Shown piece by piece: positions 25,201 to 37,200 of a stretch of 64,000 bases of DNA. Position 1 is the stretch's first letter. Each line of letters opens with the position of its first letter. This DNA comes from Elmis aenea. Lineage: Eukaryota; Arthropoda; Insecta; Coleoptera; Elmidae. The notes beneath the pieces were generated by a model. That model was given only the letters and a program-made list of their open reading frames with translations. It did no database searches and was not told where the DNA came from. The DNA lies in contig OX393578.1 in assembly GCA_947652605.1 (NCBI GenBank), forward strand, positions 60,333,415-60,397,414. Reading direction: 5' to 3'. Position numbers and translations under genes: made by a program.

Positions 25201-28200
25201 TGAAATATTTTAATACAATCTAATTTTGCTACTTTTTCCAACTGTACCTACTTCAATTTGTGCCGATAGTTTAAAAATTCATCCGCGCACGATAAAAACC
25301 AATACGCGTTTGCAGAACACAGTTCGGACCGTTTAAATAAAATAAATATATTAGATAGTGGATACTGAACATCCATGTTTATGTAAGGCAACAGAAATAT
25401 TTATTTTTATCAAACCGACTGCCGACAACCAACGTTTCAGAAATAAAGCAAATTCACGTACACTCGGCATTATGCACCAAACAGTAAATTATGTAATACT
25501 TAAAATTCATTTGCGCGCAAATAGATAAATGCTGAATAACTACATGAATCAATATTGACAACTCGGACAATAAATTATGGGATGACAATCCCATTGACAT
25601 GTAATTATTAAATAAATTATTTCTGCGAATAAAGAAAATATTTGCTGATGGATTTTTTTTCATTAAATTCAAAATAATCGTAACTTGTTAAGTTTTTTGT
25701 AATTCTTTGCTTATTATTGGGGGATCTAAAACCCTTAGAAAGTAGAAACTAAACTTTTTTTAAGGTATCATTACAAGTTTTTATTTAATAATACTTAGTG
25801 CACTGAGGATGTCCATTACAAAACTGGACGAAATTTTCAACAGAACTTCTACAGTAATTTAAGGCGTTGGGCTAAATAGATTTGTACCTTGAAGATGTTT
25901 TGCCCAAAGCTAGACGAAACGTCAATGAAAGTTCAGGTAAAATTTTTATGATAGTATTATAAGATATAAAATGAAAAACATTTTTTTAAGCCTATTCTTA
26001 GCTCTTCCCTGAATTTTGTATTTTTTAAACTGCCAATAATAACAACCCCAGGAAACAATGAACACTCTTTAATAAATGTTATTGTGGTGTTTCGTTTTAT
26101 TATGCATGATCTTAGTTTACTTATGTTATCACAAATAAGTTCGAAATCTATTCACGGAAAGAAGATAAGGTCGAAACTCGAAACAAATACGGATTTTTTT
26201 AAAGAATGAAAGTACCATGAAGAATTTTTTAATTCAACTTATTTATACTTAAATGTAAATTATATTTTTGTGTTGGTAAACTCGAATAAAATACTCATTG
26301 TTGTTCTAAATGTGCTGTAACGTATGACTCTCATTGATAAGTATGGCACAAAAATTGCAATAAAATATATTTCACATAAATCTTTGAACTGTAGCACCTG
26401 TTTATGACAAATATCAGATTTTTGGTGTGTTTTATGGTAAATTTTCCTGTTTTGCCTGCCTTTGTGGCGAACAACCACAGTACTTTATGACACGTATTGT
26501 TAAGCCATCTGTGTTAACCATGACTATCCGGTCAGATAATTTAATGGCAAGTTTAAATATCTAAACTTGGACATAAAATTCAAAACCAAAGGAAAATGCT
26601 GACCGCAAAACCATAAATAGGCTGAAGATACAAGAAATATGCACTATATAAAATGTGTTGCAACATATCAATTGGAAAAAATGCGAAATTTTAATTTCGA
26701 GATAGATGTTCGAAACAAGAAAGGTCAAAAACAGTACGATAAAGTTACATTACTGCCGTTGCATGCAAATTTTATACATCAGCTAAATATTCGATCATCA
26801 TCTTAGTTACTCCGGTGTTTGTATTTCTACAAAACTTTGTTTGTGTTGATACTATCGCATCCAGTGACCTGTGGCGAATTATAAAATCGTGTTTAAGCAT
26901 ACAACTAGTTGATTCAACAAAGGTGACCAGGATAAACCCTGTAGGCAATAGATCCTTTGTGCACAATCGCTGTCATTTTCACAAAGGTGTATAATCATTC
27001 TGCAACCATTTTTGCATTATCAACCTACACTACCAATTATACCATGAAAATTACCATCATAAACGAAATAATGATTATTTATTTCGTCCTAATTTATTTT
27101 TGTATCCACTGTTGTTACTACTATACAATAATTAACAAAGCAGTGAAGAAAATTTAATTCGCGGGTTTTCTGCAAAATTTGTTAATTTCAATGTAATAGT
27201 CTACTATATAGTATATAAAAATTTACAGTAAGAATTTATTTCGTTAAATACTCTGTGAGTCTATGCACTCAGAGAAAACTCCTCTTGATTTAATGCAAAT
27301 TTGTATTCATTCAAATTTTTTTGTTTTCAATACCATATTGTTTCTATTTAAAATATCGTTTGTTTTTGAAAGAAAATGAATAAGTATTGAATTAAAATGT
27401 ACCTTTTTTTATTTCAAAATTTATTTACTCTTAAATTTAAGAAAACAATATTTTGTTTCAAAACATATATTTTTGAACAATTTAAGGGAAACAGATAATG
27501 GCAATGGTTCTCTATACACTAATTGGTACAGAAACAACAGCAAATTAAATCGTTTAATACATTTTTATTCACACCACCCACTTCACCAAAAAATAAACAT
27601 TATAAAAAACATACGACGATGGATAATTTTACTATCACATGTCATTAATACATAACGGTACACCCATACTAGATTCATTAATATATACCAGGGGTGGCCA
27701 ACCTGCGGCTCGCGAGCCACATGCGGCTCTTTGAAGGATTATTTGTGGCTCTCGATAAATGTACCCGAGTTCCCTTTTCATTTTTGTGCTATTATATTTT
27801 AAAAAATTATTATCGTTCCGTATGTGTTTCAAAATGTCTTTTAAATTACTGACAACAAATATGAAAGACTAAGTGCAACGTTGTAACAAATTTCATTTCC
27901 GTCCAAGTTAAGAATGATATGACTCATCGAAAACTGCGCGAACGAACATAAACAGTGGCGTAATCGTCCGTAATCGACCGACTCCAGACCGATTTTGACC
28001 GATCAGTATTAACTAACCAGCATCTCAAAGAATTACTGAGAAGTGCTGTCACCAATTATTCACCAAATTTTAAAGAATTATCAAGAGAAGTAAAATAAAT
28101 GTGTTTAACTTTTAATATTTAAATTCAATACACATATTTTGTACTTTTATTTATATGTTTTCAATAAATATAATTTCTGTAAAAAAAAAATTTTAATACC

Positions 28201-31200
28201 TTTTTTGCATACCTTTTAAATACGTATTTAATTGCGGCTCGCGAAAAATTTCAAATTTTTAAAAATGGCTCGGACTATCAAGGAGCTTGGCCACCCCTGA
28301 TATAATACTATTAGTCAAGACTTGTATTAAGCAAGGAGGTAACACTATCACACACTTATACACTTATTAACCCAGGAAACATCTTATAAGCTAACAACTG
28401 ATATCGCCAAAATGATAGATCTACGCCAACAGCAAAATGTCTAATCAAGCGCTAAACAAACGCATCGTCCGATGATGCATGCGCACAACAAGTTTTGTGA
28501 ATTTTAAACGCATCAGTTTTCAATTAAAACTGTCAACATTTAAATTTAAAACGTAAAGTATTGAATCAAAATATGAGGTGTATTAAATTTATCTTTTAAA
28601 ACTTGAATGTTTTGATTCAACCCAAAACAATTTAAAACGACAAACATCTACTTTTCAAAACCTCTCTTGTTTTAAATGAACTTAACACAAATTTTAATTC
28701 AAAAAAATAAGTTTTATCTGAAATATGTTATGTATTGAATAGCCACAAAAATGTCAAAAACGGGAAATGTATTGAAACAACAATTTAATTTTTCTCAGTG
28801 TGGTAATCATCAAACAAAATTTTGAGTTTACTTAAACAAAGCCAAAGACAGTGTATTTTTTGAACTACTTTTTTCTAAACTTCTCTTACGAACTAATTTC
28901 GCCCAAAAAGTCATTCAATCAAATTTCCAACGTAAAACATCGAATATTTTAAAGTTTTTCATAATAAGCAAAGTTTTTACATCTTAGCTGTACTAGGTGT
29001 TCCAAATTCGAGGGGATTACTTTGGTATCTCGCTTAATATTCAAGATAGAGAAACGGTTGAATTACCAAAAATGTGAATTTTTTTAAGACAAACTCAGAA
29101 CCGTTTTCAAATAGATTCCATCATTTGCGGTTGTTGAGTTATTAGAAAAACAGGTGTTTTTTGTCATATTAATAATGTGTCATATCCAGGGTTGGCAAAA
29201 ACCCGGGTTTAATCAATAAAACCCAGTGGGCTGGGTTTTATTGGGTTTTATTGGGTCGTTAAACCGGGTTTTATTGGGTTTTATTGGTTTTTTAAAGTGA
29301 TAATCGTACAAACTAAATATACTATTATGTATGTAGGGTAACTAGATTGTTTCACCAGAAAGCGGGTAAATAGATGTATTTAATACATTTTAAAAAAATG
29401 TATCACACAAAAATGTATTTGTTTGCATTCACTATACATCGCAATGTACTTACGGCTGTCCCACAACGTATGCCTTCGCAAATTTTTGCATAAATTGAAT
29501 GTTTGCGACCGAAATAAAACGTTTTTAAGGACACTCTTTTTTTAAATGTCTAGCTTCATATACAGGGTGTCCAGAATTCGACGCTCGCTATTGAGAACTT
29601 TCAACTTTTTTTAGATGAATTTTTCTCCGTGGCTATGAGATATAGCAGAAAAGTTATATTACAAAAGTTGTAAATATTTTTGATCCCAAACATTATTTTG
29701 TCGTTTTGTACGAATCATATTGTGACAACCTTAAAAATTGTTGCCTGTGAAGCTCTACCTGGTATTAACTGTAAACGATTCTAGCAATAAGTAATTTAAA
29801 ATTATATACAAAAGGTGACTTCTACCTGAATTAGGTAAGCCTATTATACTAATATGTGTGAACCTATATGACAGGTTTTGTTTTAAAGTAATTATAATTA
29901 GATCTGAACATTATTCCGAATGCGATAATAGCATTCATAAAATACTAAATAATGGTGGATTGTATTCGGATGCCTGCAATATTTTACAGATGTTTTCAAT
30001 CTTATCAAAAGCTTTAGATGCATCACAAAATGATAATGTTTCTTTGTCTATTGCCGTTGAAATTTGGTACGATTTAATAAATAATGAAATACTATCAACG
30101 CCAAAAATCAAACCATTAATTAAAAAACGAATGCAGAGTGCATTAACACCGGCACATTACTTAGCAAATATTATGGACCCAAATTATTTGGGAAAATCAC
30201 TAAGCAGCGAAGATGAACTCATTGCAGAAGAATGGCTGATGAAAAAACATCCAAATTTCCTGACTTATTTTTTAGCGTTTAAAATTCAAGATACTGATTA
30301 CTTCCCAAAATCGATGTTTCACCGCGATGTGATCGATAAATTTAGTGCTTCAAAATGGTGGAAGATATTAAAAGTTAAAAGTGCAAAAAACACAAAATTG
30401 CCCATGGATTTTTGCGATTTTTTTATTTCGCTGCACAATTGTCCTGCGAGTTCTGCATCAATTGAACGCATATTTTCCACATATGGCCTGAGCTGGAATA
30501 AACTAAGAAATAAACTAGGGTTCGAAAAGGCCCTGAAATTAGTCCAGATATACAGATACTTAAGGTTAGAACCAGCAGATTGGTAACAATTAATAGTTGT
30601 AGTTGGTATTATTATAATTATGTTTTACTTTAAATATCAAATTTATTATTCTATTTGAACTATAGGTATGTTTAATAAATTATTTGTACATTAGTAGATA
30701 TTATATAAATAAGTTAGATATAACTTCTTTTTTTATTATATATAAATTGATCTGTCTTAAATAAATAATTTACTAAAAATTACATAAATATTTATTTTTC
30801 ACTGTTTCTAATTATATGTATAATGAATTACATATATATAAAAGTATAAAATGATTAAATTATGGGTATCTACATTATATGCCTATTTAAAAAAAATATT
30901 TAAATTTAATATAATAAACATATAATCTAAAAAAACCCGGGCGGGTTTTCCCCAATTAAACCCACCCAATAAAACCCACCCGGGTTTTATTGGGTTACCC
31001 AGTGGGCAGCCAACCCTGGTCATATCTCCGATATTAATTTAAATATCAAAAAAATTTATAGAGATTATTTGTAGGTGTGAAATTTATACTTCTTTGGTAT
31101 ATTATATGGGTTCACACGGGTATCCAGATAGCTCATAGTTCTTGAAAGTGCAAAAGAAACGCAATATTTAGACATAATTTTGTCTGCGGTATAATTTCTC

Positions 31201-34200
31201 GATGATAAGCGCGAAAAATGCTGCAGCATTCTTAATAAATGTATAAAGGCGGGTGGGAAAACAAAGTGTAGTGGAGGATTAGCGGCTAATAGGAACGTGC
31301 CGAAGCGTATATCCTGGGATTCTCGCGACTTGCATGCCCCTGGCGGCCGCTTGTAGCGACAAGTGTGCTCGTTCTCATTGAACCGGTACCCCATTCCAAC
31401 GTTTTACATTTGTTTATACATCGTACACCGTGCCTAGGGATAAGAACTTCTCATTGTAAAAATATTTCCATTGCAGGCGCAAAAACAAAACACCAACACT
31501 TTTTTTTGTGGGATACTTTGTGTATTGGAAAACGGACATGTGTCAGTTTTTTCCCATACGCTGCTTTGGTGCTCATGGTTTTCCTTTATAGTAAACGTTT
31601 TCACATTCAAAACAAAAACTGAAATTTCGTATTAAGATAAGCCAAATACACCTTAAGTTTGGAACACCCTGTACAATTGTTAAGATACTTGCAAGGTTTT
31701 TAATATTTCAGAGGTTTACACCCAGAAAAACTCTTCGTCGTACGTTTAATAATATTATTGTTTCTTCATTGTACCTAATACTTTGATAACGAGAGCAAAA
31801 TTATATTTATTTGATGCAGTGATAACCCTTCTAGACAGTTAAATACATTGTAAAATCGATTCTATTAAATCTGAACAACTAAAACAATCCGAATAGGTTA
31901 GGTTTAACATACTTTTAAACGAAAAACTTAAAATGTTTTCAGCGACTTGATTTTCAATATACGAAGCAGGGCTGTGGAGTCGGAGTCGGAGTCGGAGTCT
32001 GAGTCGGAGTTTATGAGGAATTTCTGGTCAGTGGAGTCGGAGTCGGAGTCGGAAAAAATGTACCGACTCCGACTCCGACTCCGAGTACAACAAAAAATTG
32101 CGAGGTGGTCCTTTGCCGCAAAATTAAAACTCAAATTTTAAATATTTTTTTATACTTAGGTATTTATTTTTTTCTTATATTACACACCATAAAATGTCTT
32201 AGTATTTAATTTTGTCGGAGTCGGAGTCGGAGTCGGAGTCGGAGTCGACCTACTGAAATTGTCAGGAGTCGGAGTCGGAGTCGGAGTCGACTTTTTTTTC
32301 CCGACTCCGCAGCCCTGATACGAAGTAACTTTTTTTTTGGAAACCCTACCTGGTCACAACTTTATATGAAAGAACATTTTTTTAGCTGTTCAAAAATATT
32401 TAGTTTCATGTATTTGTTGCCAAAAATAGCCAAGATAATACGCTGTACATACATGTTCTAAAAGCATTCGATTAATTACGACCATGTAATTGGGGCTAAG
32501 TTTGTGGTTTGTCTCAATTTCTTTTGTACTAATTACTTTCCCTTATCATTTAATGCACGCTGTTTATCGTAATTCATTATATTATCGATTAAATTTGAGG
32601 GAAGAAAGCGGACGAAGTTCCAAAATCATAACAGCCGACCCTTATGAGGGCACCCGCTTACAGCACGAGCCTGTCTATAACAAAAATAGACGACGAATAT
32701 AAAAACTACGCCCGTATGCCGTTGGAAAATTGTGAATCTGATTGTGGAATCTTCATATACTTTGCAAATTCGAGTCCAGGGCGACCCGCACAAATAAAGC
32801 TTTATCTCGGCCCCTTATTATTACGTCATTATCATTTATTCCGCAATTTAAAAAGATTCAAGTTGTTCCAGCGAAAATTTGTTTGTTCTTATATAGGGGT
32901 TGGGTAATTTAAAATTGCGCTTTGGGGGTTATTTTATCAGCATTTGCATTTATTTACGAAAAATAACGCAAATAATTTTAATTTTCACTTGCAAACTGTT
33001 ACCAGCGCTCACCGTTCACAATCTAATTGTTTTCCATTCAATGAATTAAGTAAATATTTGCGTTGCTTATAAACAACCAAAATGAATTAAAGTTATTATG
33101 CCTTGAATTTTGTGTGGCAGGTGGTCATAATAAAATATTAGGTGGAGGAAAAAGAATCTTGACGATTTTCTTGGACAAAAATTCTACAAGTTTCTCAAAC
33201 CATCCGCGTGGTTACGTTTCAATAGATAATCTAATCGTGATCTCTCAAATCAACTTGTAAACGATTGATAGTGATGGCTCCTCCATGATTTCTTATCTGG
33301 TTTGACAGTTATGCCTGGGCCCTGTATAATCTATTAACCCTTTTTTTTACTTTATAAATACACTTTGTGGTAAGATAAATAAAAATGTTGCTACATTTGT
33401 CTTGCGAAATCAGAAAAACGTAGGTGTCAAAATTTTTGAGTTTGTTTATACATACAGAGTAATCGTTGCATATGCAGGTATTTGTTTAAATAAAATATAC
33501 AGGGTCTTTCAAGAGGAATAGCAAATATTTTAGGAGCTGGTGGTATGGACCATTTTGAGTTAAAAAGTTTACATAAACAGGTTTCCAATTATCAATGGTT
33601 AGGAAGATGCAGGTGTTTACTTTTTCTTGGTAGACGTTGCCTTTCATCCATCTCCACAGACAAAAATCTAATAGGGTAAGGTCTGGGGACCTTGGTGGCC
33701 AATTAACGTGGCCATATCGACCGATCCATCTTTCTGGTAATGCTAGAATTAGATAATGTGTTACCTGATGACTGGAATGTGCAGCTACACGTAGTATTGG
33801 CAAGTAAGATCAAGAGTGCATTGAAGTAAGTGATGGAATTTGTGCACTTCAACTTTAAACTATTGCTAATAATTATTCGTGTGTTTTATAATTTAAATAA
33901 TCTTTAAATGCAATAATCAACTTTTTGTGAGGCTTTTTAAGGTAAACATTCAAACAGCTGTATCTACCTAACCATTGAGAGAGAATTGGACAAATGTTCA
34001 TGTGAACTTTTTAACTCAAAATGGATCATACTACCAACTGCAAATCTTTTAGACACACGTCACAAGTACTTAAACAAACAATATATATGTTACTGGCAAT
34101 GTGTGAAATCCGGCATTGTATAGAATGCCTAAATTTTGTAGGCAAAGTTTGGTTTATATTTCACACATTTCCTAAGCATTCTATACAATGCCGAAGAGCG

Positions 34201-37200
34201 AGCCGGCAAAGTATAGAAGCCCCACCATTCATGCTTAATTCTTTGCTCGGTGGCGATAGCGATGTCGTAGGCATAATGTGAAATCAAGAATTTTATAAAA
34301 TAACTAGGCATTTTGTAAAAAGTCGCCAAAACGAGTAAATTATGACATTCTCTTAACCTCATACGTTTGTTTTCATGCAATGAAAAGCTTTAACAAACCT
34401 TTAACTGACCCTCATCTATTTGGTCAGTAATAGAGAGTCAGGTTAAGGTAGGTTAAAGTTGTTTTTTTTTAATCAATTTTTAAAATGAAGTTAATAGGTT
34501 TGTTTTCATTGCAAACAATTATGAAGGCATTTTATTATTAGCCTAGTCGAAACACGAGATGCTCGTTTTGCCGGTTTTTTACAAAATGCCTGGACAATTT
34601 ATAAAACGCCGTTCTTTCATTTTTAAATATGTGTGGCCCATAAAGACGTTTTCATTGCGCTCTTTGAACACTTTGCCTGGAGTATACTTGTCATTATGTA
34701 TAATACATAAGCAATTGATAAAGTTCCTTGGAAAAGTATGTAACATAATCACGAAAACCAGATATTTCATACTTTTCCTAAAAACTTCAGGCATTCTGTA
34801 TAATTCCTAGGCATTCTATACAATACTTGCATTTCACACATTGCCGGTAACATTTACACAAAAATTCCGTTGCCGTGGCGACGAAGTCATGGCTATGCAG
34901 ATCAAATGTGTTTTTATTGAAGAACCCTCGTACAACCAATTAATAACGCAACATTTATGTGATACAATACCCAAAAATTAAATTAAATATGTAGCAAAAA
35001 AAGTGATTAATTATAACGATTTTGATTCTCTGCATGTTAACTGATGTGTCTAAAATAAACCACATGAACTGCTAAACCTTCTTGTTCGAATAACACAGTA
35101 ATGTTTTTCATTGTCGTATTTTAACAGGACTTTATGCATATTCAATAATTCTAGCTTCCTATGTACAGGAAACAGCCTGTTTGAGTCGATATTTTCCTAC
35201 TGGAATCCTTGCATCTGCTTCCTTTATACATATCCTCGCGCAGGACATGATTTTAAGGCAAACGGATCTCAATTTCCACCATTATTAAGAGCTATTACCG
35301 CTCGCGTCCACAAATGTTTGTCGTATTATGAATTGGTGTGTATTTTGGATATAATTCACTGGTTAGTTTGCTATTGATCTTAATTTTATAGAAATTCGTC
35401 CCATTAATAACATACTCCTATCAGAATTAATTCGTATTCGTACGATGTGTTGAAATTCAACAGTTTATAAAATTATTGTTTACTATTCTTAAATCTTAAG
35501 TTTTTAAAGGTGAAACACCTTTGGAAATACAGGGTGCCCCAGATAACATTTCCAGCACTGGGATCTCGTTTATTGTGAGGGTTACAGAGTTGCTTCGATG
35601 AGATAAATTATCCTCAAGTATGGGAGGAGCTACAATCTATTTTTAGAAGTACAAAGTTTGTTGTACTTAAGAAGTTATAGCAAAAATTATGAAAATATTT
35701 TTTTCTGTCATAACTTTTTTGTCTTAGCAATTAAATCATTTTTATTTGTATTTTCTTAAGGTACAGTTTATGTAGAATGTATGTATTTATATGTATTTTT
35801 TTTTCACTCATCATTTTTGAAATATTATCCCAAATTCCTTGGCTTTGAATTTCTGAATTATTTATAAAACTGGATATGGCAAGCGGTTGCTTATTAAAAA
35901 GGGGAAAAAAGCACATTTAAGTATTTTAAAGCCAACTTGACGGTCCATAAAAAAACATGAAATTAGGGGTAACATTTAAAAAAAAAAAGAATTGAAAAAA
36001 ATTAAAATAAAAGTTACAAACAACACAAAAAAGTAGCTTCAGAAGGTACAAATAACATTTTTCTAATTGCAAACAATCTATTCGGGCAATTACAATCGTT
36101 ATTTCGCAAAGTAATTTTTGCATTAAAATTCGTTCTGCATAACTAGAGAGAAAACGAGATTACCAAACCTACTTTGTAAATATTAATGTCCAGTGCTGCA
36201 TAGATCATTTTAACTGCGTGTTTATATTGCGGATTATCCTGCAATTTATAGATATTAGTACAGCCTGCCTACGTAAGACTGTTAATTGGGTAGGAACACA
36301 CCTGAGTCCTTCTCTGTTTAAATCGTTTCGAAATATTGCCCTAATCAGCTCGTCTTAGAGTCGCGAAAATTATAATAAACGAATTTATTGCTGTGATAAT
36401 GTGTTTTTTAAGTTTAATTTGGGTATTTTGGATACATATCCGAGTCTCTTTGGTCTATCTGGTTTAAAATGGACTGTTAAATTTTATAAAATGCACTTTG
36501 CACATTACTTATCATTTATTTAAAAAAAAATTCAAAAAACCTAGCGCCTCCACCAAACTATTAGGTGTTAACAAAATACATGCGCAATGAATAAACAATA
36601 ACGTTCAATTGTAGATGTAATGTTACAAAAAGTTAATAAATGTAATCCATTAATTCTGAAATATGCAATTGTCTATAAATAAAACAACTGAAATCTTTGC
36701 TCATGGAATGTAAACACACAAGCGCACGTGTTTAAATTGTTGATCCTATTATTAAAGCCATGGCTCATACTTTGAACAGCTGTGCACTTTTAATGCAGAA
36801 TGAATTGCATATGAAATAATAAATGCAACAAAAACTCGATGTAACAATGTGATAGTGTAATACAGTTTGAGTGTTAAACAAAAATTTGACCTACACAAAG
36901 CTAAACAACGATTTTGTTTATTTGTATTTGCGTTAAAACTTAATAGAACCACAAGAATAATATTAAATGTATTAGAATATAATGTATTTTTTATGGTAAT
37001 CAAAATAGTTATTAATATAAATTTAGCAAGTACGAATTACTAGCAAAAAACTAAATCAAAATAATCAATTAAATGAATATACAATGAATTTTGGACAAGA
37101 TATTATTTATGTACTGAAACTTAATTGTACCATAAGGTAGGCGGTGGAGGCGAAAGAGGAGGAGAAGGAGAAGAAGAAAGAGAAGAAGAAAGAGAAGGAG

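Larger units (their letters stand above)
28993..31671. mobile_element. CAGGGTG-class fold-back element split by a hAT insertion
   Basis: Left end TA/CTAGGTGTTCCAAA (28991 onward) and right end TTTGGAACACCCTG/TA (to 31673) are inverted matches. Between them a complete hAT element with its own 8-bp duplication (29187-31018) has inserted. Removing it leaves about 840 bp of host element with no coding content. Confidence 0.6.

Noticed and set aside
31065..31394. 109-codon minus-strand frame beside the hAT
   Set aside because: No recognisable motif and it overlaps the interior of a fold-back element.
31928..32141. Ser-Asp and Glu-Ser dipeptide frames
   Set aside because: Produced by GGAGTC hexamers in a hAT MITE, present in both orientations.
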